The position numbers and the translations under genes are program-made. Of a DNA stretch of 64,000 nucleotides, positions 11,801 through 26,800 are shown piece by piece (positions within the stretch are counted from its first letter, which is position 1; the number at the start of each line of letters is the position of its first letter). Below the pieces are notes generated by a model. It did no database searches and was not told where the DNA came from. It saw nothing but the letters and a program-made list of their open reading frames with translations. The DNA is from Bedellia somnulentella (taxonomy: Eukaryota; Arthropoda; Insecta; Lepidoptera; Bedelliidae): positions 12,263,970-12,327,969 of the forward strand of contig OY755186.1 in NCBI GenBank assembly GCA_963576735.1, given 5' to 3'.

Positions 11801-14800
11801 CTGTCGAGTTGACAAAAACTGTATTGCTTACCCTACTGTATGTTTTTAAAACGCGCGCACTGCGTCGCGTCGGGGAGACAGCCGCTCGATCGGCGCGTAA
11901 GCGCTTCCCCGCGCCCGCGGGGGCAGCACCCCCTGAGATGATATTTTTCACTGAACCAACGGCGCCTTAAGTAGTTCAGTGAGAGAAGGGCCTAAGAAAA
12001 ATTAATTAATATGCATCACATAAATATTGCTCCCCGCTGGATTCGAGCCTGTGAACTCCAGATCCAGAAGCTAGTCACTTAATCACTCGGCCTCGGATGT
12101 AACGACGACTAAACCACGTGTAAACTCTTTGCGTAGAACTTTTGTTAATGTGTTACTTTTATTGTTTTAATTGCAAACAATTGTTTCTTTGTACCAAATA
12201 AACATGTTTTTTTCTTTCTGTAAACCATTCTTTGAGTTTGCAAATAAATTACACTTGCCCAGTCCCTAAACACTCACCCGCAAAAACGGTGCATATGGTT
12301 CCGAAAGAAACAATTCAATATTTACTTCCTGTTAAGCGAGCAGCACAAGATTTATATTCTATGTTACTGCAAGTAAAATAAACTAAAAAAAAACAACTTA
12401 CTTAGCCAAGCACACATTGGGGTACAGTCTCCCGGCCGCGTGCACGGGCAGGTGGTGCGGCGGACAGTTGCAGGGCAGTCTAGTTAGTAGCGCTGCCGAC
12501 CCGCACGCGCGTCGTGAACATACGCGCTCTCCCGCGTAGCAGGCACAGGCGTTGCATTCCATGTAGTACTTCGTGCCTTAGAGGACAAGATTGTACATAT
12601 ATATAGCGACATGATAGTCCAGTGGGTAGAACACCCGCCCGAAAACAGAAGAGCGTGAGTTCCAATCCTGGGTCGGGCCTACACCAATTTGTCTTTTCTA
12701 AAGTCATATGTGTGGTTAATTTATCATGGTTGTTAACGGTGAGGGAAAACATCGTGAGGAAACCCACATGGCTGAGTTGTACTTAGTCATGTAACAGTGT
12801 ATTCGTACAAAACGGCGATAGGCCTGCCCCCTATCACGTGAGTACACTGTCTAAGCAAAACGTGGGTACCTTCTCTGGACACTAGATGGCGCTGCCATGT
12901 GACTTCAGAAGTATTGGCACCACTGCCAACCCCTTCGGGGATAAACGGCGTGAACGTTTATGTTATGTATGAAATAAAAAGGTATATTTGTAGTTTTATA
13001 TTATATGATTTATATCAAAAATACTGACTTAGGTTTTTTAAAACAATTTCTTTAGTTGTACGATCCTGGCAAACCTCTCTAGCTTCGTTCACATTCATCA
13101 GTCTTTTCATATATGCTTTTTTATTCTTCATACTTCGGAAACCTGTATATTTTTTTGGCAAAAGGCAGGTGAGATTTACAACATATGTTTTTGCATTTTT
13201 CAAAGTTTCAAGAAAGTGACATTACTTTGGGGACATACGAAGTAAATACCACATTCATATTATAATAAACAGTTTAATACCATGTGGCAATATCCGATCG
13301 TGCAGCTGGCAGCCGTCCATAGTGAGGCACGGCAGCGGCTGGCAGCGCTCCAGCCCGCGCGCCCCGCAGCGACACAGCGAGTAGCACGCCCGCCCCCCGC
13401 CGCCCGCCCCGGCACTGCCCTCGAGAGGAATGCGGCCCCACCCGCCTAGCGGGATCGTGTAGGGGCTGTCTTCACCTGTAACACACCAATGTTATGCTTT
13501 TAAAATCGGATATTTTATTAAAGAACTGCTTATGTAGGTTGTTCGATGAAGTAGACTTGAGCAATAATCAGTCAGCAGTAATAATCACCATTGGTGCAGT
13601 TCTGTTGGCAGAGTGTAATAATCACTTACTTTCTATGTTACCTTTACTCAACTTTATACGCTGTCCATAACCTTAGATGGTGCGACGGATACACTTTCTC
13701 GCATTCGTTGTCTCGAAGTTTCTGGTATTTCGAACCAAATACAGCCTTTACTCTCCACCCAATATAAAAAACACTACAAAAGTTACTTACCCAGACTGCA
13801 CCCCTGTTCACAGCGATACGTAGAGCAAGATGGCGGCGCGCCACACTGGCGATTTAACACGCAGCGTCCTGACGCACATGGGGACGAATTGCATGGAGAT
13901 CGTATTGCACCCGCGCCCGAGAGCAACGATTTGTCTTCTGTGCTGCCTGAAAATGAAGATATAGTTGTAGCTGTAACTAACTGTGTCATCGGACTACAAT
14001 ACGATATATTCCCGTGGGCGAAGTTTTGAGAATTCTTGCCAGTTTGTGAAAACTTTGAGTGGTTAATTCTTAAGTGATCTAAGGTAATTTGAGAGAGTTA
14101 AACATTAAATATTTGAGGTTATCCAAAGTGCTTGCTATAATACTGAAATTAAAGTATGACATAATTCTATATGCTGCAGTTTCTGATGAGTGATAACTTT
14201 TAGTTACTTATCATTCACCGTAAATCAATCCTGCAACCTACACCACAACCCTAAACCACATAACTAGCAGAACTACTCAACATGCGTAAGAATATACCTC
14301 AAAGAAACGCAAGGCGCATCTTATCGCACTGGTGTGAGTTTCGCATATAACAAATGGGTGGTTAGTCTCGGTGGTGCGCTGGCCCAGCCTATGCAGGCGC
14401 ATATTTTTTCTATTTATCAGTCCCAGTTTAGTAACATTCGCCGCACATGAATATTACTGTATTTTCTGCTTCTGTGCTCTTGAACACAATCCTAGTACAT
14501 ACATTAAATCTAAAACTGCTCACTATACGTAAGCAAGTCCCTAAAGAAACAAGACGCGTCTTACCTATCCGGCGTTAGTCTCGCTCATAATGCAACGAAC
14601 AGCCAGTCTTGGCGGCACGGGGGCCTAGTCTAATGGGTTTGCTTACTATTTTCTAATTATTGATCAGTTATTTCTAGTTTAGTTACATTCGGCGCAAATT
14701 AACATTTCTACATACACTGCTGTTTTGCTCTTAAACACAATCCTAGTACATATATAAATTCCAAGCCTACTCACTATGCATAAGAAAGTCTCTCAAAGAA

Positions 14801-17800
14801 ACGCAAGGCGCGTCTTCCCGCACCGGTGTGAGTCTCGCACATAACGAATGGGCGGTCAGTCTCGGCGGCGCGCGGGCCCAGTCTATGCAGGCGCTTACTA
14901 ACTCTAGGCATTCTGGTAGGCAGAGTAGGCTACTGTGACCCTGGAAATGTAGGAATTTGTATGGTTTAAATATTGTCTCGTTGATTTATAACATAACATA
15001 ACATAAACGTTCACGCCGAATATCCCCGAAGGGGTTGGCAGAGGTACTAATACTTCTGAACATCACGTGACTTTGCCACCTGATGTTTAGAGTACCCACG
15101 TTTTGCATGGACAGTGTACTCACGTGATAGGGGGCAGGCCTATCGCCGTTTTGTACGAATACACTGTCACATGACTAAGTACAAACTCAGCCATGTGGGT
15201 TTCCTCACGATTTATAGTATGCAAATAATTAATTAATAATCGAGTGAGAGAATTGGGATATTTTAATTTTGTTGAATACAATTTATGGTCCTCCAAAAAG
15301 TCATAAAAAATCATGCATACCTGACTAATAGATAGTCATAGTTTTCCACATAATTTGGTCAACGATCATTTAAATAGAATAGAAACTCCAAAAAAGATAT
15401 ATTGTAATAAAGGGACATTAGTGACAAGTTAGATAACCAGCTACAGCTATTAACAAGTATAGTATTTATAGCTAGACATGATCTGAATAAAATTTCTTAG
15501 AATAAAACCGTAAAAACCTGTAAAAAAATTGTAATTAACTTACTTTAGCCGTACAAGGTTTGACGTTTAAAACACAAGCTACATTCTTCCATACATCAGT
15601 GTTACATTGACTTGAGTTTCGTAACGGCAACTTCAGTCCAGACACGGTCACGTACCTGAAAATAGTAGCAATAAAATAGTTTCATCAAACAGAATATGTA
15701 CTCATTCTTTTGAAAATCACACAAGTTTAATAACTACAATTAGATCCTTCGAGTGGAATTCTCAAAGAAATGAAAGCGAACAGATATAAATTAGCTTAAC
15801 AAAAAAGAATCATGAAAATGGTCGTCTATGACATATCCTGGTCCTGGTTCTACGTAAGTTTTAAAATTTCTATAGGATTCCATAAACATATTAATTAATA
15901 ACCACAGAAGCAACGAATAATAAATCACACTAGAATCTTAAAAATACCAGTGATTGTCACATTTTTATTTTATTGATTAACAAATATAGTTGAATTAAGA
16001 AAAAACATACATCATCTTCCATATTCAACTAAGGGATTAAATGTCAAAGTCTAACACACTAGTCTAACACATTGTTTCTGACCTTTACACCGCAAAAGTA
16101 CTGATAAAGAGAACCCAATCGACATGGTTACATAGTAAAAAACAGAAAAACCTATATATTAATACTATTAATATAAACCTAGGTTTTGCTGTGTAGTGTC
16201 GGCTTAGAATAGCACTACCCCATTTCTTCCGGTGGGTGTTCGTAAGAGGCGACTAACGGTATTGGGGCTTTAAAGGGATTTTTGGGCGATGCGGTTGGAG
16301 ACCCATCACCAACAACCATTACTTTACCATCTTTTCCAGACAACTTTCCAAAAGTGGCTGAGGAATTTCTAATTCCTTAGCTCTGGCTACCCCTTTTAGG
16401 GATTTACAGCCGTGAGTATATGTATGTATGTTTGATGTAATATAAACCAACCCGCTTTCTTTCTGCTCGGCAACCGCAAAGTGCGCGTCCAAATCAGCTC
16501 TAGCGTTACACGAGCGGAACAGCGTGGTTGGTCGGCTGTTGAGCTGGCTGCAGTAAGTTAGGCCGGAGCAACCCAGCGAGCAGGGGGCGTCCACTATGTA
16601 AAATAGAGGGGTAAATTGGGTATGAAAATTTTATTATTTCTGTACCTAAAAACATGAAATTTGGTATTGGGGTTTTCATTAACAAAAAAAATCTAACTAT
16701 TGGGTTTTCTTGTAATAAAAATGTAATTGCAAGGAAATTTCAGAAATGCTTAAATAAATGGGGGCTGAAGTTTAGATGTATTCTTTCTGAATTCTAAACA
16801 TAGCAGTATAAAAATTGGGGTGTTTGTTTTTGATTAAATTTAAAATGAACTACGTAGTTAAGAGGGACAGCATTCTAAAGAGTTAAAATGGGAAGTATAT
16901 TTATTGGACAATTAGATGTTTAGTACAGCTCTAGCATTACACGAGCGGAACAGCGTGGTAGGTCGGCTGTTGAGTTGGCTGCAGTAAGTTAGACCGGAGC
17001 AACCCAGCGCGCAGGGAGCGTCCGGTATGTAAAATAGAGGGGTAAATTGTGTATTAAACTTTTCGTATTTCTGTACGTACAAACTTGAAAATTGCTTTAA
17101 AGGTTTTCGAAAGAAATTGCTTAAAAATGGGGACTTAAAATTCGATTCGAAGCGATCTTTTATTGAACTGATAAATATAAAGTAACATGATTATAAATAA
17201 TTAAATATCACTAGTCTTAGTGATATTATCACTAAATATCATTAGTAGTGACGTATGCGTGAGGGCTATTATTTGTGATTGAGTTAATTGGACGGAATTC
17301 CATCACTGACGATCCTTCTTTATCTTCAAATCGTAGTTTACTTCGAAAGATGATTGAGGAGTTGTAGGTTTCAAAAATCTGGTCTCTCTTTATGGGTTAC
17401 AGCAGTAAGTGAAGGTAGGGAGGTATCTTTTACAAAAAGTGGAAGTTTTAAAGCAAGGGGGTCATGTAAACTTGGTGTATTTCATTAACTTTGAAAATAT
17501 AAAATACCATCTTCTATGCATTGTGACAATTCGTTTTCCTGCGAATCCCATAGACATTCAGCGTAAAAGTTTTGCCAATCATTTTGCCAGCCAGTGTCAT
17601 ATGTACTGAAGCACAATCTTCTGCAGTTTATTGTTGTAGCCTGCAAAAACAACATAGATTATTAATAATTGATTATTTCTGTTTAAGTAACTGTAACTAT
17701 TTATTATTAATATACAAGGAGTTCATATACTCCTGGTTTTAGTACACAATTACTATTATTTCAATGCAGAGTAAAAAGAAAAAGAAAAGAGCTGACCATC

Positions 17801-20800
17801 AAAGAATTTGGATCTAATTCACAACAACAGAGACTGTTAAAAACCGGGTAACTGATACATAGTTCAATAAAGTTGTGAAATTAAATGGCAGGGTGCTATC
17901 CTACATACTAAACCACGAGACTTTATATTTTTTTAAAAAGTTCGGAGGTTTTGCTGGGCTAGAGGTCACAGTTTTGAACTGGGCCAAACCTCCTAGAAAG
18001 TACCGAAACCTGCTGAGTACCGAATCTATGACTGGACAATAATCACAAACCAATATTACTTTCACCACTGAAATTATAAACTTGACTGAGGAATTTCCAA
18101 TAATTAAGCTTCGGCTACCTAAGGAATAAAAGTATATACCTTATGACAGCAATGCAATTTCGCAGCATCTCTTGGCTTAGCTGGTGTAACAGCATCTTTT
18201 CCCAACAGACAATGCCACAGCGCATCATGAAGCGAGGGAGGTCCACATCTTCCTGCAAGTGCTGCCCCCACCGCTCTTACATCTACCCCCGCTTCCGCTC
18301 CCGCTCCCGCTCCCGCTCGTAGCGCCGCTTCGCAGGAAGAGCGACATTGCGGGTTGCTGGATTCTGCGCAGCATGGGAGATCTGAATTAGAAAAGAAAAC
18401 ATTGAGGAAGTGGTTTTGACTAGTTGAACGTTGTCGTGTCAAGAAAAAGTGTATTATACTTCAAACAATGGTATGCCATACAAAGAATTAGACATTATAT
18501 TAAAGAAAACTCTGTTTCTTACTAAGAAAACTGCCGTCCGTTATTTTTCTACATAGGCTACAAGATACTGAAAAAAGCATGATTATTCTTAGGTAAACAC
18601 AAAGGTCTGCTGTGTAGTGTCGGCTTAGAAAAGCACTACCCCATTACTTCCGGTGAATGTACGGAAGAGGCCACTAACGGTATTGGGTCTTTTTAAGGGA
18701 TTTTTGGGCGATGCGGTTAGAGACCCATCACCAACAACCTTTATTTTACCATCTTTTCCCCACGCAACTTCCAAAAGTGGCTGAGGAATTTTTAATTCCT
18801 TAGCCCTGGCTACCCCTTCTAGGGATTTATAGCCGTGAGTATTTGTATGTATGTATGTACCAAGGTGGGTCAAATCTTGGTAAGACTAAATGAAGCGATA
18901 GAGTAATGGGCAACACAGAAATAGCTGTTATGGAGAGCATCAGAGTAGGTTTAATCACCGTAAAACATAAACTTCACATTCAACTACAAATTAACACTGA
19001 ATTAATTTCTAAAACTACCAAAAACACAAAAAAAACATCACAAAATAATATTAAAATAGTCATACATTTCCCCATATCCGTAGCGAGTGCAGGCGCGACC
19101 ATATCTCTCAAACACCTAGTAACAGCAGGCGACTGGTCGCAGCGATCTAACGCTCGCTGAATCGCGCCCGCTTCCGCTTCCGCTGTTGCCCCCGCTGGCG
19201 GCGCGCCCGTGTACCACAGCGCCGCGCGACAACTCTCTGCGCATTCTAGCGATTGGGTTTGAGCTGGAACGTAATAAAAATAAAGTATTAGTAGTAGTAT
19301 TTGTTGTGTGGTTTGTTTATCATTTTTAGGCACCAAATCTCTTTCGTACTCGCAGAAAATCGTTTTGTGAGATTTATTTAAGTTTGTTTAGTATGATTTC
19401 ATGCCTCGGATGGAAAAGTATTATGTTTTTATTATTTTTAAAACAATTAAATTTGTCCTCTGAGGTTCTCCTCTTTTGACACTTACCATCCACATTGGCT
19501 CGATAAATCTCTTTCGCCGTTTTACTATCATCTATCCTCTCTATCTTAACATTCCTCATTATTTTTATGCATAAATTTTTCTTTATTAGAGCTCAGTGAT
19601 CCTTCTATTAATACTAATACAAGTCCACATAGAGAAATATAACAGTGATACGCACAACAGCTATTATGTGAATCCTGCTGGCGCTGCATGCAGCTAAGGC
19701 CAGCTCGTTGGGGAGCAACCACATTATATAGAAACCACCCAATATCATTATTCGCATCAGCCTATAGACGTCCACTGCTGGACATAGGCCTCCCCCAATA
19801 TAGACACTTCCAACATTGATACGTACAACAGCAATGGTGTGAGTCCTGCTGGCGCTGCACGCAGCTGAACAGGGCCAGCTCGTCGGAGCGGCGGCAGGCG
19901 GGCAGCAGGTCGNNNNNNNNNNNNNNNNNNNNNNNNNNNNNNNNNNNNNNNNNNNNNNNNNNNNNNNNNNNNNNNNNNNNNNNNNNNNNNNNNNNNNNNN
20001 NNNNNNNNNNNNNNNNNNNNNNNNNNNNNNNNNNNNNNNNNNNNNNNNNNNNNNNNNNNNNNNNNNNNNNNNNNNNNNNNNNNNNNNNNNNNNNNNNNNN
20101 NNNNNNNNNNNNAATCACTTAAAAATCCACAAAACACTGAGTCGCCTCTGACGACATTCGCGGGAAGAAATTAAAACATACGTCACACTTGTGGTAAGTA
20201 ACAAAAAAAACATTTTAAAATGATTTAAAAAAAAGAGATTTCTTAATTATCCGTATTTTTTTATGTATGTCGTGGATAACTTCTAGAATGTTTTTTTTCT
20301 AGTAATGAGTTAGATATCGTAAGTGTAGTACTGAAATGAGAAAGACGTGATCTAATATTAATAGCCCATAGAAATTAATGGAAACCTTCAAAAATCAAAG
20401 TAGAGATTAGTATTTCTTGTTTGTAGTAGTATTCATTCAGCTATTATTGTTTTTATTTTTTGTAAAAAATATGTACGCAAAGCACGCTGAGGGTACATAA
20501 TTAGTATTAGCTTCTAGGCCGACACAGGTTAATAATAGCAATATTTCGATTACATTTTCATTTTATGAATACGGGAAAAATGCTAGATATATTATATCAT
20601 GCAGTGGATTAGGGCACATTGTGTTAAGGGCGGCAAATGTTGTAAATAATAGTTTTTATATCTAGGGTAGGTACTAACAGTAGACTCTAAGTGTACAGTT
20701 ACTAACATTTTATGGATTGTAAAGTGATCTGAAATAAAGAATTTATTATATTATTATTATACAAGAATAAAAGAGCATGTATGAGAAGAATAATGAATGT

Positions 20801-23800
20801 AAGGGGAGCAACAGAGGTTTGTCAAGATCGTACTAAGTGGCGATCGATAGTCTCTGCCTACCCCAATGGGAATAATGGGCGTGAGTATAAGTAAGTAAGT
20901 ATATTATACAATACAAACCACACACATCTGGACGTATTTATAGTAGACATAGATAATACATTAAATTAATGCAACTTACCCTGTATGGTCCTATTCATAC
21001 AAATCCAAAACTCGATCTGTAAAGAGAAAATATTTTAAAACTTAATCTGAGCCATATCTTTCGTAGTTAATTTGGAAATTCAATATAGAATAGAGGTAAC
21101 ATAAACCCATCAGAATACGACAAGGAGAGGCGGTTTATTGATCAATACAAAGATTTGTATAAAAGAGGAAGAAACTTCAACTATTATATTGATTGAGTAT
21201 TAAATTACTACTCCTTTGTTTCGTATTTGGCCCCAGCTAAGAGAGGTTCATATTTCTCAATACATTTATGCCCCTAACTGAGACTGATTTACATAATTAA
21301 TAGATTCATGTATGCTTTATCAGCGTTGTTTATTAAATCGAAACAGGTATTAAGATCGATGTGTTTTGGTTCAACTGATTGCATGTGCTTGGTAAATTTT
21401 GTCATGTACTACTACTTTTTTCGTCATTTCATTTATATACGTGGGTATATATAGCACATAATAAAAGTCTCAGTAAGAAGTTATCTAAGTATAGGTGTGA
21501 GAATTAGTGTGATTCACGAAATATGCGGTGTGTAAAGTAATAATTTGGATGTTTTTTGAATGTTGTTTATTTACTAATAAATAAAGGAAAGAAAAATTTC
21601 GACACAGGCGGGAATCGAACCCGCGACCTCGGATATACGCCCTCGTGGCTCTGCCAATTGAGCTACCGTGACAATGGCTGCCAGCGCGAAATTCTTCTAT
21701 CCTTTGTTTCTTTTACACTTTTAAGTAGAACATCGATGAATGTAAATGAAGCTTTAGTTCTTTGCCTAGATCATGCTAAATCTAAGCCTCTGCGCCCACC
21801 CCAACAGGCTTAAGTATAAATTTAAACTCATTTACCAATTGTGGTTCGCAGAATTTGTAGATCTTTTCAATTCGTTCTGCTCGCATTGCCGATGACGTTG
21901 CTATTTCTACCAAAGACATCTGAAATCAAAGAAGTTAATAATATAGGTCCTATATTTTTATAGAACACATACAACATTCTTCGAATTTGTATTGTAGATA
22001 AGAGATATATCATGCATTCTCACAGCTATCTTTTTCCCACGCAACCGTTACAAAAAAAATATCCTTAAAGCATGATTCAGTATTCACGTGCGACGACGGC
22101 GCGATGGTTTATTTCATGTATAAGTTTGGTGTTTCTATTCCGATTTCTATGATTCTTGTTTTATTGAATAGGTAATAATGTATTGTATATATAGGTAGTA
22201 ATGGTGAGTGAGAGTATTATAAACGTAAGAGTAAACAAATATGATCAGAATGTTCCGAACCGCTAAGCTATCAGAAGTTACACGTGTTATTGTGGGGGTA
22301 ATTTGAAGACAATTCTATGTGAAATATTTCCGTAATTCATAATTTCTTTGTAACTTTAACCATTAAGGCTGCACACATGACGGAAGCTTAAAATATTGGA
22401 GAAAATTCTCCCGTTTTCCCAAAACTCCCCTTCACTACTCTGCTGAAAAGTATACTATAACCTGTCCAGGAGTATGAAGAATAGTTGTACTTACTTACTT
22501 ATACTCAGTCCCATTATTCCCATTGTGCAGGCGGCAGGCAGAGACTATTGATCGCCATTTATTACGATCTTGACAAACCTCTCTTGCTTCCCTTACATTC
22601 ATGATTCTTCTCATACATGCTCTTTTATCCTTATGGATGGGATTATTAGTAGAGGACGGCCTCGTTAAACGTTTCTTGAGCAGATAGAAAACGTTCTTAT
22701 AAAGGCGGGGGTCCGAAGTGAGAAGAATATTTGTACTCTACAGATTTATTATAAGAATAAGATAAAGATTAATTTCTGGTATAAGTTTGGTTTAAACTAG
22801 TTACATAAATAAAATTTGTGTTATACCTACACGCAAATTGTCCTGAGTCTAATTTTCGGTATTGCCTAATATTTTTATTGACATTAACTCAATTTCATGG
22901 ATCTTCATAAAAAGACCCATTATTTCCAAATATTCTCCATACCAAAACCTAAGTGATAAAATGACGATTAGTCGACTCCAAAATCAATAGTAATTCCACG
23001 TCAGTTCCAGATACTAAAAGTACCTACCGATAGCTCAAATATATTTTATTTCTTATATCTTATTTATATCTTGATTTTTTTCAGTTCATTCACCTATAAA
23101 TAAATTAAAAGTATTTTCAGACATCTAAAAGGAAGCAGATGCAAGCGCAAACCTAAATCATAAGGAATATTGATCCCACAAATTAAACTAACATCGGCTA
23201 GCTATGAGCCCATTAAGACGTTGCGCAATAGCATCAAACATATGTGGTCGGTTAGTGGAGCACGGCAATATCATATGGAAACGGTCCATTCACGTACTGA
23301 CTGCTTCAGAATCTAATATTATTATGATGAGAATGTTCAGTTGCCTTGGATTTGAGTAAAGTTTCAATAAAACTGCAGACGAAAATAAGAAGCCAGGTGA
23401 TATTTCATGTTTTTGTCGTAGTATGTTTATTTTTTCACAATGTTTTTTCAATATAAATATATGCCATATTAGAATTATCAGGATAAAATATATGAAGTTT
23501 TTTAATAGAGGGGTTATTGAGTGAAAATAATAAAAGAGCAAGTTTGAGAAGAGTAATTAATGAGAAAAAGCCGGTATGATAAGTCACGAACGTCGACCGC
23601 AAAGATTAGTTATCAGCATAACCTATTGGGAATTAATACCATAAGTATAAAGCTAAGTAAGAAACTTATTATTTAGTTGCCCTTTCTACCTTACCTTACC
23701 TTTCCCCGTTCGAGATACTAAGTTTTACCGAATATTATAACTAACAATGTCAAACGAAATTATCACTTACGCCGGAGAAGACAATACTTTTACAAAAAGA

Positions 23801-26800
23801 AACGTTCAGATTCCAAACCAATAACAGCAAATAATTGGATTTCAAAGGACAAGCAAACGCTCCGGAATGCTAATCGTATCAATTAACCTCTATCCCTTGC
23901 AAATTTGTTCTCAAACAATTGCTATTGTATACAAATCAACTGAGATCGATCATACGAGCATCGAGATCATACATGTATGCATATATTAACTGTAATCAAA
24001 CCACTGGCAGAGCCAACTCAGCAAACAATTTATATCTCTCATTTAAGGACAGTCTTTGAGGGTTATTTAGTTTAATCGGTGATTCTGTAATTAGATTTTT
24101 AATGTATTACAGGCGCGACACTGGTATTTGAACCAAACATTCCTACAATTAATTATGTCTGTGATACTGATACCACTTCTTCAATTAATAGAAAAAGTTG
24201 ATGAAAGACCCTGACGTGGAAAGAAAGAACTCTCTTATTCATATCAATAGTTAAAGAAAAATATATGGTCGACTTGATATAATACTATACTATAGTATAA
24301 TAATAATAATGTATACGAGAATTTGAACTATGAACGATAACGTATAACATGACATAACAATCTACCAATGACAATTTATAATAGATGGCGTCAATAAAAA
24401 TAATATCCGTGCTAAGTAAGGTGGTCCCATAAAATTAGCATGAAGACAATCGCAGCCAGATCTACAGTTGACATCATTGTGTTACTGATGACGCGATGAC
24501 GCCATGACAATCAACACGTCCTGTGGCCGACGTGAGCTGCCTAATGAGGACCATTTCAAACACCCTTCCTCGAATTAAACCCTACAAACTATTTATTGTG
24601 ATTTTTGATTACGTGACCGGATTGGCTTATAGTATGCTGTTTAATTTATCTCTCTACTGCAAACGATAAAAATGGAATATCGAATATGATTCTAAGTTTA
24701 TATTTACACAATTACGTATAAATAGATATAAAAGGTAAAATTGACTGATTTACTTAGAATTAACGCACAGCCGAAACTACTATACCTACATATAGACTGT
24801 ATTTTTTTTCAGGATTGTTTCTTATTATTTAAGTGAGCACTAAGAAGGGATTTTCGCCAAATTCCAACCCTAACGGGATGAAATAGGGTGCAAAGTTTGT
24901 ATGTAACTTTTTGAATTGTAGATATAAAAGTAAAAAAATATGATGCAGGTTTTTGATTCCATTTGTGTAGGGAGAAGAAACAGTTTTTCCCCTTAAGGGG
25001 TATAGTTAGTATGATTTTTTTCTCATTTTATACTTAGAAACGTGAAGTTTGGTTAAGGTCTTAGCAATTGGTATGATTAGCGTAAAATTGTATGCCAGAG
25101 GTGCAAATTTCTGCCATGGAGGGTAGAGGGGTGTATAAGTTTTGGATGATTAGATGTTTTATACTCTATCACGCTAGAACTACAGACATTAGGTCTTTTA
25201 TCATGCAGATGAAGTTGCGCGAGTCAACTAGTAAAAAATATAATATATGTACGAGATTGTATGCTACATATTTTGCAAAATTAGCTTTATAGAATCAATT
25301 TTCAGCAATAACCATGACCTAAAAACAAATATTGAAACCAATGAATGTACAAACACTGGCAATTAAATTAAATCATAAATAGATGCACGACCATTAAATG
25401 TATTTAAAAGCGAAGTGACTCGTCTGTCTGGAGATCTAATTAAAACACGAAGACAGAATAAAACAATATAGACACATTAGTTGGAGGCTCCCCGAATAGG
25501 GCATCGGTCTTAATATATCGGTCCTGTTTTAATACTACAGATTTACGTAAAGTATATTGACGCTTTTAGCTTGTCCGTTTAGTTAAAAATAAGATATCGT
25601 ATCATCTGGTCCTATATACGAATCAAGAAAAATATATCTGTTTGTGATTTCAAAATTATATTTTTTTACTTTTATACATCTTTCATTTTTAAGACGTCGG
25701 CAACTTTTTGATTTCGTCGTTTTATATCGTATATTCTAGCTCTACAAATCGACGCTAGGATAAATTGACTAATTGTAGCAAATAAAAATTAATGAATGTA
25801 AAATGAATGTGTTTATGAGACATATAAGTTATAGTTGGGGTATTTTCTTGCATGTAATAAGTTGGAAGCACAAGACAAATGATAAGAATTCCAATATCGA
25901 GATCAGTAATCAACGATTGCCTTATACAATCTAGTCAATGATCATAAATGTCTTGTTGCTCAATGACTGCGACGAATTATGAGATGTTCATATTGCTGCG
26001 CTATTGCGGTATACAGTGGAATGTATGCTAACTTAGTATAAAACGGTTTTAGTTTGACAAAACTTTTATTTTATATACAATTTTAATATAAATCGTGGTC
26101 AAATTGAAAATATAATAAGATTATATGACTTTAATATTATTTGCCTAAAATTGTACTGAATTTATCAAGGAAATTATGATCGACTTTCAATTACTGAGGA
26201 ATGAACATACCAGTATAGGATAAAAACGTGCTATAATATAATAAAGATTAATAAGTAACACCCATTCGTATGACATTCTTTTCAGCAGGTCGTAGTTCTA
26301 AAATAGCGCGCCACGCGACCATCCAGCTAATCAAAGGAGGGAATCAAATCGCCGCCGCCGGCTTTTCTCTGCTTTGATGTTTCTTTGTGATTTTAGATGC
26401 CTTTCGTATTCGTATGATTTACATACTGCCGACTTCATTTACTATGAAAATAACTGACTTTGAACTATCTCTCATAAACGTGTATTTCTTTTAAATAAAC
26501 TGTAGTAACTATACACCGCCGTTAAAGATACAAAGTAAAGTTCAACAAAACTACAAAGCTTTGTTATGTATTTCAGACCTGCTCAGTGAAAAAGCGTTGA
26601 AACAAGACGAACGACATTTGTGATTGATGAAAAATGGTCACGAGATGAAGCTGTCACCACAAACAGCTGTCTACTTGCAGTTCCCGTGTTCTGTCGCACA
26701 CTAATGTATAGTTTTGTTTAATGATTATATTAAAATCTGAATATGAGCTGATCTATTTCATTCTTTAAATTGTTTTTTTTTTATTTATTAAACACTGGCT

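Noticed and set aside
16448..16593. Alternative RECK exon 9 donor at TTG|GTTTAT
   Set aside because: It leaves phase 0, so the next exon would hit a stop codon. The donor four bases earlier restores the conserved reading.
21598..21674. Functional tRNA gene on the minus strand
   Set aside because: The T arm and D arm look right, but the anticodon stem does not pair and the acceptor stem has a T-T mismatch. I kept it only as a tRNA-derived repeat.
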